Shown: in pieces, positions 1 to 7,797 of the stretch
Numbering within the stretch: position 1 is the stretch's first letter
How the letters are laid out: each line of letters begins with the position of its first letter
Origin: a virus
Length of the DNA stretch: 38,523 nt
Reading direction: 5' to 3' (one strand)
Virus record (IMG/VR): IMGVR_UViG_3300047552_000081
Location: 1-38,523 of that record
Position numbers and translations under genes: made by a program
Notes under the pieces: model-generated
Told to the model about the DNA's origin: nothing
Seen by the model: only the letters and a program-made list of their open reading frames with translations
The model's database searches: none

Positions 1-155
1 CCGCGACATGGCCGGACGGCACACCCAAGAGCACGCACACGGCGTTCACATGTAGAACAGAACCAACAGCAGCGCCCAAGAAGCGCAGCCGCCGGGGCAA
101 TACGCTGACCACCAAGCAAATGAAAGAAGTGCAGAGGCAGGCGCTAATGCGTGTG
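1..155. repeat. Left copy of 155-bp terminal direct repeat
   Basis: The first 155 bases repeat the last 155 bases of the window. The copies differ at one place: T at 53 here against G at 38421 in the other copy. This marks either a circularly permuted genome assembled past its own start or a true short terminal repeat. The mismatch changes a codon of the gene crossing the join from Trp (TGG) to Cys (TGT). P22-like phages usually package headfuls, which favours circular permutation, but the sequence alone cannot settle it. Confidence 0.95.
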
Positions 156-215
156 AACATGACCGCCAGCCTTGGCACCCATGGGAAAAAGATGATCACA
201 AAGGCGTCGATATGA
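3..215 (+). CDS. 3' part of small basic protein crossing the genome join
   Basis: This is the continuation of the gene that starts with GTG at 38362. The frame is open from base 3 and stops at TGA 213-215. Joined across the repeat, the protein is about 73 residues, rich in Lys, Arg, Thr and Ala, with a basic PKKRSRRG stretch near the middle. No domain is recognised. Its stop overlaps the next start as ATGA (212-215), the usual spacing in this operon. Tandem expression with its neighbours is therefore likely; its function is unknown. Confidence 0.7.
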   Translation, partial: ATWPDGTPKSTHTAFTCRTEPTAAPKKRSRRGNTLTTKQMKEVQRQALMRVNMTASLGTHGKKMITKASI

Positions 216-358
216 CCTGCAACAAAGACTGCCGCCAGGGCCGCGAGTGCGACTGCGGTGACCCAGATTTTGAATCCAACCTCAACCTGATCATCTTTGT
301 GGTCGCATGGGTGTTCGTAGCATCCTGCATCGGCTACGCATGGGGAGGCTGGAGATGA
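212..358 (+). CDS. Small Cys-rich single-TM membrane protein
   Basis: This 48-residue protein has an N-terminal cysteine cluster (CNKDCRQGRECDCG) followed by a hydrophobic segment at about residues 27-45 (LIIFVVAWVFVASCIGYAW). A short Cys-rich head with the pattern C-x3-C-x5-C-x-C before one transmembrane helix is a common layout among small proteobacterial phage proteins of unknown role. Both ends overlap neighbours by four bases (ATGA), which supports the reading and coupled translation. Whether the cysteines bind metal is not shown by sequence alone. Confidence 0.7.
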   Translation: MTCNKDCRQGRECDCGDPDFESNLNLIIFVVAWVFVASCIGYAWGGWR

Positions 359-663
359 TCTGCTCATGCTGCGGTGAAGAAAAGAACACCACCCATTTCT
401 CCTACGGTCGCCAAGGCTGGACGAAATACTGCAAGGTTTGTGGTGAATGGCTCAAGCTGTTCAAAGCACGCTTCGATGCCTCGTTTTGGCTTGATGACAA
501 GAAGACCCGCAAGTCGAAGGAAGCACTGCGGAAAGAAGCGAAGCAGGACACCGTGGTATCGCTCTACGGAGCATTCGGGATTCAGTTTCCCGTCGAGCAA
601 CAACATGGCGAGGTGCGTACTGTGTTGGCAGACGCGCCTTGGCCTTACAAGGAGGCAGCATGA
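355..663 (+). CDS. Zinc-ribbon-like protein ending in an MT-A70-like fragment
   Basis: This is a 102-residue protein starting at the ATG that overlaps the previous stop. Two CxxC pairs lie at the N-terminus (CSCC and CKVC), consistent with a small zinc ribbon, followed by a basic helical stretch. The last residues contain VLADAPWPY, which resembles the catalytic start (usually DPPW preceded by a strand) of MT-A70-type adenine methyltransferases. The protein then ends eight codons later. The tail may be what remains after most of a methyltransferase gene was lost, or a chance likeness. Any methyltransferase activity is very unlikely because the rest of the fold is absent. Confidence 0.7.
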   Translation: MICSCCGEEKNTTHFSYGRQGWTKYCKVCGEWLKLFKARFDASFWLDDKKTRKSKEALRKEAKQDTVVSLYGAFGIQFPVEQQHGEVRTVLADAPWPYKEAA

Positions 664-836
664 CACCTACCGCAGAACTGCGCTTTGTTGAGCGCGAGAT
701 TGGGTACAGCAAGACCGGCAATGTCACAGACTTCAAGACCATCCGTGTCTTGCAGCAGAAGTGGCGGCACAAGGATTACCCAATCGTTGTCGACACCGAG
801 TGGCGCGATGTGCCGCTGGTGAAGGAGGGCGTATGA
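660..836 (+). CDS. Small hypothetical phage protein
   Basis: This 58-residue protein starts at an ATG overlapping the preceding stop (ATGA at 660-663) and ends overlapping the next gene in the same way. It is charged, has no cysteine or membrane segment, and contains a WRHKDYPIVVDTEWRDV stretch that could form two strands. No family is recognised. Its place in the chain of overlapping early genes is the main support for it being real. Confidence 0.6.
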   Translation: MTPTAELRFVEREIGYSKTGNVTDFKTIRVLQQKWRHKDYPIVVDTEWRDVPLVKEGV

Positions 837-1039
837 CACGTCACTGCTACGCCAAACGGCGCTACTACGTGAAGCTGAAGAAGTGGAAGGCGCACGAAGA
901 CGGCGGCGGCACTAACTTTGAAGCAACACCGAGCCTAGGAAGGGCTATGTACTTGAACAGCAAGCTGCGCGTTAAGTATCGTCAGATTGATGTGCGCGGT
1001 ATCGGTAAACCTTATGTACTTGAAGGGAGTTGGAAATGA
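833..1039 (+). CDS. Small basic hypothetical protein
   Basis: This protein has 68 residues, strongly basic and rich in Tyr and Lys (RRYYVKLKKWK near the N-terminus). The start was chosen at ATG 833, which overlaps the upstream stop and is preceded by GAAGGAGG. The frame is open further upstream, but that extension would lie on top of the neighbouring gene. A basic surface could mean nucleic-acid binding, but no motif proves it. Confidence 0.6.
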   Translation: MTRHCYAKRRYYVKLKKWKAHEDGGGTNFEATPSLGRAMYLNSKLRVKYRQIDVRGIGKPYVLEGSWK

Positions 1040-1389
1040 CCGAAGCAGAGCGCATTGCACAAGAGCTTGTGGAAGAAATTGATGGCTTCCCACAGGCCAC
1101 AAAGCTGGAACAAGAAGCCTGCAACATGATTAGAAGCCAAGCGGCTGAGATTGAGCGGCTGACAAAGTCATTGGCACGAAAAGAAGATGAAGACTTCTGG
1201 ACGGGCGTTTGCGAATCCCTTGATATGGAAATTGCTTGCTGGCGTGTCAGCTACAACAATGGCAAGACTTGGACTATCTGGGAGACAGACCCCCAACCAT
1301 CAATGTTTGACACCAAACAAGGAATGATTGTCCACCCGCTATATGTTCCGAAGCACTGCGCGACCATGAAGGAGAACAAACATGATTGA
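1036..1389 (+). CDS. Hypothetical early protein, helical N-terminus, HPLY motif
   Basis: This 117-residue protein starts at ATG 1036, seven bases after GGGAG. A TTG two codons upstream is in frame but less well placed. Residues 1-55 are charged and helical and could form a coiled coil. The rest contains CWRVSYNNGKTWTIWET and VHPLYVPK. The HPLY(x)P element matches the PLYAAP motifs in the 350-residue protein two genes downstream, so these genes may share an origin. Function is unknown. Confidence 0.65.
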   Translation: MTEAERIAQELVEEIDGFPQATKLEQEACNMIRSQAAEIERLTKSLARKEDEDFWTGVCESLDMEIACWRVSYNNGKTWTIWETDPQPSMFDTKQGMIVHPLYVPKHCATMKENKHD

Positions 1390-1558
1390 ACGGGTTCTCC
1401 AAGCGCAACTACTGCTGGCTATATGGAACCCTGACTTGTGGCGCTGGTTCCCAGACAAGTACATCAGAACCAAGCAGCAACTCAACTACAAGGCCCGTGG
1501 GATTGTCTTGCATGATAGGGCACTTAACGGTGAAACAAAAGGAATGGAACGTGATTGA
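1382..1558 (+). CDS. Small Trp-rich hypothetical protein
   Basis: This 58-residue protein overlaps the previous gene by eight bases and the next by eight. The N-terminus (LQAQLLLAIWNPDLWRWFPDKYIRT) is hydrophobic and Trp-rich but too short and charged to be a clear transmembrane helix. ATG 1382 follows GAAGGAGAA, a good ribosome-binding site. It was preferred over reading the overlapping downstream frame from a TTG at 1386, because that extension lacks such a site. No family is recognised. Confidence 0.55.
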   Translation: MIERVLQAQLLLAIWNPDLWRWFPDKYIRTKQQLNYKARGIVLHDRALNGETKGMERD

Positions 1559-2603
1559 ACAGGCAAAAGCTACCGCACAGAGGCTGCGCCCTGAACTTGG
1601 TCAGCGCGGTTCTATTACCAACTCAATGCGGATCAAAGCAGCAGACACTATCGACGCACTGGTGCAAGCTATGGAACAACTACAAGAGCAGAACACCAAC
1701 GTGGATGCAACTTGTGCGGAGCTTGAGAAAGATAACCACGAATTGCTTGAGACCTGCAGCCAACTGAGAGCAGAAATGTATGCACTACGCAACGAAGTGA
1801 AGGCTATGGAGTGTGACGATGTAGGCGAGTTGCGTAAGGAGGTGGAGCGGCTGCGTGAGGTGCTTCTTTATACAAGATCAGTTTTACCAAATGAGCGCTG
1901 GGCAGACGATTCAAAGCGAATGATCGACGCCGCCATGAAGCATGAGCAAGCGGAGCCTGTCATGTTTGCATGGAAGCGCGATGATGGCACTTACTACGAT
2001 GCGTCTGGAACTGAACATTCAAAAGGGATGCACCCACTTTACGCAGCAACCAAGCATGAGCAAGCGGAGCCGGTGCTTTATCAAGTCACTTCTGAAATTG
2101 CACGAGGGGTATGGACAACAGTAAGGGATGTAGAGGAATACAACGAGTACACGGTGACAAACAAATGGAAAGGGCGAAAACTCTACGCAGCACCAACTGG
2201 TAAGCAATCCTTACAGGTTGAGCAGGAGCAAGCGGAGCCGGTGACGGATGACTTTATTCATAAAGTTGTGCGGTCTACGCAGCCTCACCTTGATGCAACC
2301 TGCAAGGATTGGAAAAAGGAATTTGATGAGTGCAAGTATTGGCTTGAAGCAGCACACGCAATCAACCCCACATCCAAGCAGGAGCCTGTTGCGTGGGCAA
2401 GCAAGGGGTTTGTTTCTGTTTACTTACCAGACGAGATAGATTTCATAGAGGGTGAAAAACTGACCCCTCTCTACGCCGCACCCAAGCAGGAGCAAGCCGA
2501 GTTGCTAAAGCAGGCGTTGGAAGCGTTGAACGATTGGCCCGGTGCGTTTGACAAATGCCGCGCAGCCATCAAAGCCATCAAACAGCACTTGGGGGAAGCA
2601 TGA
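1551..2603 (+). CDS. Modular repeat protein with QAEPV and PLYAA motifs
   Basis: This 350-residue protein begins at GTG 1551, eight bases after AAGGA. The frame stays open back to 1386, but there it overlaps another gene. Residues 1-110 are charged and helical (coiled-coil-like). From about residue 125 the protein becomes modular: units end in PLYAAxxK(H/Q)E and the next begins QAEPV, with about five such joints (near 1936, 2050, 2220, 2378 and 2485). Similar PLYAAP-type linkers are common in hypothetical and Ea22-like phage proteins, where they join variable short domains. The role is unknown. The near-repeated DNA at the joints could allow unit gain or loss. Confidence 0.75.
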   Translation: MIEQAKATAQRLRPELGQRGSITNSMRIKAADTIDALVQAMEQLQEQNTNVDATCAELEKDNHELLETCSQLRAEMYALRNEVKAMECDDVGELRKEVERLREVLLYTRSVLPNERWADDSKRMIDAAMKHEQAEPVMFAWKRDDGTYYDASGTEHSKGMHPLYAATKHEQAEPVLYQVTSEIARGVWTTVRDVEEYNEYTVTNKWKGRKLYAAPTGKQSLQVEQEQAEPVTDDFIHKVVRSTQPHLDATCKDWKKEFDECKYWLEAAHAINPTSKQEPVAWASKGFVSVYLPDEIDFIEGEKLTPLYAAPKQEQAELLKQALEALNDWPGAFDKCRAAIKAIKQHLGEA

Positions 2604-2812
2604 TCAGTGAATTCGACCACCCCGACCACGGATGGAAGTGGACGCGCCTTGAAGTTGAGTTCATCAACAAGAAGCTGAAAGAGGCTTACGACAAGGGCTA
2701 CAAGCACGGCGCAGCCGGTAGCACCATCACCGACCCCGCTGAAATCCGCCGTGTGTTTGAGATCGACGAAGCAGACTACCCGCATCCAGACTCCGGGTTT
2801 GCAAAGCTATGA
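2600..2812 (+). CDS. Small hypothetical protein
   Basis: This 70-residue protein overlaps both neighbours by four bases. It has a WKWTRLEVEFINKKLKEAYDKGYKHG segment that should form an amphipathic helix, then an acidic C-terminus (EIDEADYPHPDSG). No cysteine, membrane segment or recognised domain is visible. The start is ATG 2600 in an ATGA overlap, preceded by GGGGGAAGC. Confidence 0.6.
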   Translation: MISEFDHPDHGWKWTRLEVEFINKKLKEAYDKGYKHGAAGSTITDPAEIRRVFEIDEADYPHPDSGFAKL

Positions 2813-3078
2813 GCACCCCACCCATCAGCAGCGAGCGGTACAGGAACTGCGTCAGGGCGGTCTACAACGCGCTCAAGGACTCGGATGGCATGACGGCTTA
2901 CGAGTTGTCAGAGATGACGGGCTACCCGCGCTCCACGGTGAAGTTCGCACTGAACGACAATCTGTTGTTCTATGTGGATCGGTGGAAGATCACCCGTGGA
3001 CAGCACGAAACGCAGGTCTGGTGTGCTGCCGAGATGAAGCGGTTCGAGGACTGCCCGCGACCGGACATCGTATCGTGA
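2809..3078 (+). CDS. Winged-helix DNA-binding protein
   Basis: The 89-residue protein has a helix-turn-helix/wing pattern: a helix (RAVYNALKDSDG), TAYELSEMTGYPRSTVKFAL as the HTH, then a hydrophobic strand pair (LLFYVDRWKIT). This resembles small MarR/winged-helix regulators and phage replication-adjacent proteins. It is the last rightward gene. Its stop lies two bases from the stop of the opposing holin gene. It may regulate the operon, but its target is unknown. Confidence 0.65.
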   Translation: MSTPPISSERYRNCVRAVYNALKDSDGMTAYELSEMTGYPRSTVKFALNDNLLFYVDRWKITRGQHETQVWCAAEMKRFEDCPRPDIVS

Positions 3079-3080
3079 TG

Positions 3081-3500
3081 CTACTTGGCAGCCCCGCGCA
3101 CCTTTTCCCAAGATCGGCCCATCACATAGCCGGTCATCACCACGCCGAACAGTTGCAGGATGCTGTCGGGGATAGCGGCCAGCCAGCCTTTGAACCCGAC
3201 AGTAAACGTCGCTGCGGCACCCGGGTTGAAGATGGCCAGGACGCCCATTGGGATGCTCCAGAGCAGCAGGATGTAGACCACATACAGAAAGGATGGACGT
3301 GCACGGGACGTCCACGGGTCAGACGACTGAGCCTCTGCGATGATGGCCGACAACTGGGTCTTGATCTCGTCGAGATCCCCTTGCTGCTGCATTTTGAGCA
3401 ACTCGAGTTGGGCCTTGGCTTTTTCCGCTGGGTCAGGGAAGAGTTTGTCAATCAGTTTGCTACCGATGCCGAAGATACTTGAGAGAGTGATCGGGTCCAT
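3081..3500 (-). CDS. Holin, 3-TM GTA-type family
   Basis: The 139-residue protein begins MDPITLSSIFGIGSKLIDKL, has a charged helix (residues about 22-60) and then SRARPSFLYVVYILLLWSIP, a second hydrophobic segment after FNPGAAA, and a third (LQLFGVVMTGYVMGRSW). This order matches the three-helix holin family found with gene-transfer agents and many podophages. Such proteins gather in the inner membrane and open it at lysis time. The start follows AGGAG at good spacing. It lies just after the endolysin gene, forming the lysis pair at the end of the late operon. Confidence 0.85.
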   Translation of the reverse strand: MDPITLSSIFGIGSKLIDKLFPDPAEKAKAQLELLKMQQQGDLDEIKTQLSAIIAEAQSSDPWTSRARPSFLYVVYILLLWSIPMGVLAIFNPGAAATFTVGFKGWLAAIPDSILQLFGVVMTGYVMGRSWEKVRGAAK

Positions 3501-3509
3501 GCGCTGCTC

Positions 3510-3935
3510 CTATGCGAATACCTTGATGCCGCTCTTGTCAATCACCAGTGCCTGACGCTGCATACCGTTGAAGCTGATGTGCACCCATGAGTTGAACTCG
3601 TAGATGACCTGCTTGTAGTTCAGTGCCGACTTGGTGATGGCCCGCACAATCTCATCGGGCTTGCCGTAGTTGGGGCAGATGAAGTCAATGGCAAACCCGC
3701 TCAGGTGGTCACTCGTTGACTTGCCGCCCACGGCCTTGTTCAACTCGGGGCTGCGATACCATGAGTTGATGTGGATCGGCTGGCCCAGAAGTTGACGTAC
3801 AAGCTCCATGCCCAGCGCCGCCCGCTTCATGTTCAGCACCACGTCCAGCGGCGGGTCGTTCTCGATGCCCAGCCTGGCCGCCGTTTGGCTGGTGGTGGCT
3901 TCTTCGAGGGAGAAGTGGGCAGACAGTGGGGTCAT
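3510..3935 (-). CDS. M15-family peptidase endolysin
   Basis: The 141-residue protein matches the M15A/Peptidase_M15_3 pattern. SDHLSGFAIDF supplies His77 and Asp84 as zinc ligands, Glu113 (YEF) is the likely general base, and WVHIS supplies His119. These enzymes cut peptide cross-links of peptidoglycan. No signal peptide is seen, so release would need the neighbouring holin. The length is usual for a single-domain phage enzyme. It overlaps no neighbour and has an AGGT-type ribosome site. Confidence 0.9.
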   Translation of the reverse strand: MTPLSAHFSLEEATTSQTAARLGIENDPPLDVVLNMKRAALGMELVRQLLGQPIHINSWYRSPELNKAVGGKSTSDHLSGFAIDFICPNYGKPDEIVRAITKSALNYKQVIYEFNSWVHISFNGMQRQALVIDKSGIKVFA

Positions 3936-3938
3936 AGA

Positions 3939-5777
3939 CTACCTGCTGAGTGCGTTGTAGTTCAGCGCCTCGCCCACCTGCTTGGTCAGCGCGTTGGTGC
4001 GGGCGCGTTCTTCGGCGTAGCCAAGAACTTGACGTGCAACCGGCATCCGGCCCAACGGCGAGCGGTTGAGGTTTTCCAACTGACGAACCAACGCGCTGGC
4101 GGTGTTGGAGTAGTTCACCGCGCCGGGCACCTTGGTGTAAACGTCCAACGCTGTGTCGCGCAGATCGCGGATCTCTTCTGCGCCCTTTTTGCCAAAGATG
4201 TAGTCCAGTTTGCCGGACGAATCCAACTCGCGCACGATGGAGTCAAACTTGGCGGGCGATACGATGCGATTGCCGGACAGGTCGCGGCTGACGCTTTTTG
4301 TCACCGCATCCTGCATCATGGACAAAGTTTGCCCTTGCAACTCTTTCCACGCCTGTTGGCCTTGCGGCCCCGCCTTTTTAAGCGCCAGCGCCACGGCGTG
4401 CGTGTCGTCTAGGCTGCCTTTCATAATGGCGTGGTTCCACACATCCTCCAGCGCCACGGCGCGGTCGGTGGTTCCAAGCTTATTACGCAGCAGTTTGTCC
4501 ACAAACGATGCGTTTTCAAAGTCTTTGGCGTATTGCACGCGCAATGCACGCGCTTTGCCGTATAACTCGCCGCCCTGGCCTTCGGTGGAGGCGTCAATCA
4601 GTTGCTTCAACTGCTTGGCATGCACCGCGTTGGGCGTGCCTTCTTGCGTGTTGGCGTTGATGAACTTGCGCACATCCTCCAGCGCATTGATGGAAATTTG
4701 GCCGGTGCCTTTGGGGTCGTTAAGTTTGATCTGGTCTTCAACGCCAGCAAGAATAGGGGCCAACTTTTCGCGCACCGTTGGGCCTTGCTGCTGAATGTAT
4801 TCAAACACCGGCTGGTAAGAAACCGGCGCTTCCAATTCGCCCGCAGCCTTGGCGGCGTCATACGCGGCGTTAATTTTTTTCCATGCAACGTTTGCGCTAT
4901 CCACCAGCGCCTTATCAACAACCTTGCCAACGGGGCGAAGCATATCCGCGCCGTATTGGGTCGCGCCAGTGGCGTCGGCGTAGGCGTCAAAGTTGCTCAG
5001 GATGGCGTCATTGGTGGCGCGTTGGCGCTCAATAATCGGCTTGCCCACGGTCTCGGGATACATCTTGGCCGTCTCGGCTTCAAACTGCTGCTGGCCAGGC
5101 AAGCGGGTGGCCTCGCCCTTGGTTAGTTTGACCGGCACGCGCAGCCCTTCGGCAGTGGTTTGCCGCTGGAGTGCCTGCGCCGTCTCAGCCGCCCCCATGC
5201 CCGCCATTGCGGGTTGTGCTGGCGTTGAACGCACACGGGCCAGTGCGTTTGCGGCGGCCTGCTGCGCGGGCGCTAGGGCATTTGCTGCCGCTGGTGCGGC
5301 CAATGTACCAACCTGCGCTAAATGCGCCGCAGGGACGGCTCCAAGCGGCTCCAGCACGCTTCCAATGCCGCCCAAAATCTCGCGGGCTGTTTGGGTGCGT
5401 GGCTGGTAGAACTCGGCCTGCACCTTTTTGCCAAACTCGGCGGCGGCCTTCTTGCCCTCTGGCGTGAACGCCTGACCGCCAAACAGTTCATGCCCGAGTT
5501 GGGCGATGGGCGTCACCACGCCACTTACAGCAGCGCCTGCCAAGGCTGCTGGCGTTTCAATGATGCCAGCAATCCGGTCTTGCAGCGACGGCTCCGGCTC
5601 CGCCTGAGATATGGAGCGTTGGCCTGGAATGGCATCCGCGCCGGACTTGGGCGCTGGAGCCGCCGCAAACAGTTCTTTGGCCTTTGCCAAAACCTGCTCA
5701 TCACTAGCCCCAACGGGGCCGCGCAACTCGCGGATTGCACCGCTGGGGTCGCGCACCTTGTAGATGGTTGTTTCCAT
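3939..5777 (-). CDS. Large putative ejection (internal virion) protein, gp16-like position
   Basis: The protein has 612 residues from the ATG that overlaps the previous stop as TAATG. A six-codon longer start is possible but lies inside the upstream gene. It is rich in Ala, Gln and Lys, mostly helical, with hydrophobic Ala/Gly stretches at about residues 80-100 and 145-185. It is the last and largest of three consecutive genes placed where P22 has its ejection proteins 7, 20 and 16. I infer that it travels with the DNA into the host envelope. No enzymatic motif was recognised, and sequence likeness to P22 gp16 is not evident by eye. Confidence 0.65.
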   Translation of the reverse strand: METTIYKVRDPSGAIRELRGPVGASDEQVLAKAKELFAAAPAPKSGADAIPGQRSISQAEPEPSLQDRIAGIIETPAALAGAAVSGVVTPIAQLGHELFGGQAFTPEGKKAAAEFGKKVQAEFYQPRTQTAREILGGIGSVLEPLGAVPAAHLAQVGTLAAPAAANALAPAQQAAANALARVRSTPAQPAMAGMGAAETAQALQRQTTAEGLRVPVKLTKGEATRLPGQQQFEAETAKMYPETVGKPIIERQRATNDAILSNFDAYADATGATQYGADMLRPVGKVVDKALVDSANVAWKKINAAYDAAKAAGELEAPVSYQPVFEYIQQQGPTVREKLAPILAGVEDQIKLNDPKGTGQISINALEDVRKFINANTQEGTPNAVHAKQLKQLIDASTEGQGGELYGKARALRVQYAKDFENASFVDKLLRNKLGTTDRAVALEDVWNHAIMKGSLDDTHAVALALKKAGPQGQQAWKELQGQTLSMMQDAVTKSVSRDLSGNRIVSPAKFDSIVRELDSSGKLDYIFGKKGAEEIRDLRDTALDVYTKVPGAVNYSNTASALVRQLENLNRSPLGRMPVARQVLGYAEERARTNALTKQVGEALNYNALSR

Positions 5778-7039
5778 TATTTCACCACGCTCCATCCATC
5801 GTTGGAACCGCCTGAAACATGCTTGTCAATCTCGCCAGCGCCGGGCCCGGCCTGCACCTTCATGGCCTTAATGGCAGTCTCGCGGGCTTTTTGCTTCTGC
5901 TTCAAAACGTCTGCGCCTTCGCCGGGTGCGGGGAAGTAGTTTTTCTCCGCCGTTGCAAACTCGGACGGGGAAATGGAAGCGCCGGATTCTTTGCGCAGCA
6001 CCGCCGTGATGAAGTTGATGCGGGCCTGCATGGTTTTTTGCTGTTCGGAGCTAAGTCCGCCCATGATGGACGGCAGCACGTTGAACACGTTGTCTACGCC
6101 CTTGCTCATTGATTCACCAATCAGCGGGATAGCGCCCACGGTGCCGCTGACGCCAGCGCGAAGCAGGCCGGTATCTTTGGAGCCTTTGCCTTCCAAGTCT
6201 TTGAGGATCTTGTCTGCTTCGGCCATGCGCATGCCGTATGCAACCGACGACCCTTGGCCCTCGGTGAGTGGTTTCTCGGCGGCGGCTTTGGTCTTTTCAA
6301 ACGCCAACTGCTCGCGTGCGCGTGTGTCGGTTAGATTTTGGCCACGGATAGTGGCCGCCACAGATGCCGCGCTATCAGGGGATTGCGTCTTAGCCGCCTC
6401 AGTGATCTGCTGCTTAAACGTTGGGCTGTTGGGGTTGATGTCAATGGTGACAACTTTCCCGCCAAGGTCAATCTTCTCCGGCTTGGGCTGCACAAACTCC
6501 AGCGCCTTACGGCCCTCTTCGGTGCCGGTGACGTATTGCTGAATCAGGCTTTTTCGTGCTGCCGGATCGGCAATTTGCGCGAACTGAGCGCGAAACGGCT
6601 TGGTATCAATCTTTTGGGCGTCCAGCAAACCAAACGCTTGATCCAGCCCTGCGTCAGACGGGTCTTTGAGCGCGATCAGCAAGCCTTGACCAAGCGCCTT
6701 GTTTTGACTGGTGCGCACATCTTCCTGCGCTTTGGCTATCTCGGCTTGAGTTTTTTTAGCCTCCAGCATGGATTTCTGGTGCGCTTGCGCGGCTGTCGGC
6801 GAGATTGCGCCGAGTTTGGTCAAAAACTCGGGGCTGGATTGGTCGATGCCCGCGCCGTATAGGCCGCGCAGCGCGTTATGTTCTTGAATGCCGCGCTGGT
6901 ACTCGTCCATCTTCATCCGGTTGAGCATATTGGCCTGCTGCCCCTGCTCCAGTTGCTGCATCTGGGCATACTGTGCAAACGGGTCGGCGGGCTTGGCGAA
7001 CTGTGCGCCTTGGGCAATGAGAGCGTTAAGGTCTGCCAT
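5777..7039 (-). CDS. Putative ejection protein, gp20-like position
   Basis: The 420-residue protein is Gln/Ala-rich and helical. The first 60 residues (AQYAQMQQLEQGQQANMLNRM) suggest a coiled coil. A moderately hydrophobic Gly-rich stretch occurs near residues 295-320. It sits between the smaller Ala/Gln-rich protein and the 612-residue protein, parallel to P22 gp20. The role in DNA ejection is inferred from composition and position. Start is ATG 7039 after GAGG. Confidence 0.6.
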   Translation of the reverse strand: MADLNALIAQGAQFAKPADPFAQYAQMQQLEQGQQANMLNRMKMDEYQRGIQEHNALRGLYGAGIDQSSPEFLTKLGAISPTAAQAHQKSMLEAKKTQAEIAKAQEDVRTSQNKALGQGLLIALKDPSDAGLDQAFGLLDAQKIDTKPFRAQFAQIADPAARKSLIQQYVTGTEEGRKALEFVQPKPEKIDLGGKVVTIDINPNSPTFKQQITEAAKTQSPDSAASVAATIRGQNLTDTRAREQLAFEKTKAAAEKPLTEGQGSSVAYGMRMAEADKILKDLEGKGSKDTGLLRAGVSGTVGAIPLIGESMSKGVDNVFNVLPSIMGGLSSEQQKTMQARINFITAVLRKESGASISPSEFATAEKNYFPAPGEGADVLKQKQKARETAIKAMKVQAGPGAGEIDKHVSGGSNDGWSVVK

Positions 7040-7053
7040 GACTTAGTGACCTC

Positions 7054-7794
7054 TTAATTCAAGAACGACAGCGGATCGTTGCCGGGGTATTGGTACGACG
7101 ACCCTCCGCTTCGATTCAACCAGTTGTTAAAGTTCTGCTGATTCTGGTAGCTGCTGGCCATCGTGCCAAGCGCATTGTTCCAAGTGTTGCCCACACCCAT
7201 CGCACCGGCGGCGTTGGCCTGACCGGCAGCTTGCAACGCGGCAGCACCCTGAGCGCCATAGTTGCCAGCGGCGGAAGCCTGGTTGTTCACCGCCGCCTGA
7301 CCCGAGGACATCAAGCTGCCCAACGGGTTCAACTGGTTGGCGCGGTTGGTCTGGTAGCGGTTGAAGGCGTTGGTGTACTCTTGCGAACCCATGTCCTGAC
7401 CGTACCGCTGGGCGGCCTTCAGAGCACCGCCCGAGATGAGCCCCCCCCGAGCAGCAGCCTGCCGATCAAGTGCTTTCTGGCCTTCGGACACGCGGAACGC
7501 ATAGCCGGGATCGGCTTGGAAGTCCTGCATCCCAAAATCGCGGGCGTACTTGCCGTAACCGGCTGCCCCGGCGTTGCCGCCCAGCCCCAGCAACTCCATC
7601 AGTCGATTTTGGGCGGTCAACCCAGCTTGGGCGAATGGTTGGTTCCGAGCTACCTGCTCGTCATACATCTGCTTCTGAAGTTCTTGTGCGCGGGCTGCAG
7701 AGTCGGCCTGCATGCTCGCAGCCTGGCGCTGGCCTGCGGAGCTTGTAAGGCCGCCTATGACTGCTGAACCCAAGATTGCTGTTTGGATGCCCAT
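7054..7794 (-). CDS. Putative DNA-transfer/ejection protein, gp7-like position
   Basis: The 246-residue protein starts with a hydrophobic Gly/Ala segment (QTAILGSAVIGGLTSSAG) followed by a Gln/Ala-rich coiled coil and a long low-complexity Ala/Gly/Asn/Gln region. Proteins with this N-terminal pattern are commonly annotated as DNA-transfer proteins in podophages. It is the first of the three-gene ejection cluster. AAGGAG lies just upstream of the ATG. A membrane-active role is plausible but inferred. Confidence 0.65.
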   Translation of the reverse strand: MGIQTAILGSAVIGGLTSSAGQRQAASMQADSAARAQELQKQMYDEQVARNQPFAQAGLTAQNRLMELLGLGGNAGAAGYGKYARDFGMQDFQADPGYAFRVSEGQKALDRQAAARGGLISGGALKAAQRYGQDMGSQEYTNAFNRYQTNRANQLNPLGSLMSSGQAAVNNQASAAGNYGAQGAAALQAAGQANAAGAMGVGNTWNNALGTMASSYQNQQNFNNWLNRSGGSSYQYPGNDPLSFLN

Positions 7795-7797
7795 TTC

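Noticed and set aside
355-663. Active MT-A70 DNA methyltransferase
   Set aside because: Only the short motif region is present; the rest of the catalytic domain is missing.
1386-1550. Longer N-terminus for the repeat protein from TTG 1386
   Set aside because: It would overlap a gene with a better ribosome site, and GTG 1551 follows AAGGA at good spacing.
2751-3482. 243-codon plus-strand frame over the convergent end
   Set aside because: It overlaps the winged-helix gene and the holin, both better supported by motifs and ribosome sites.
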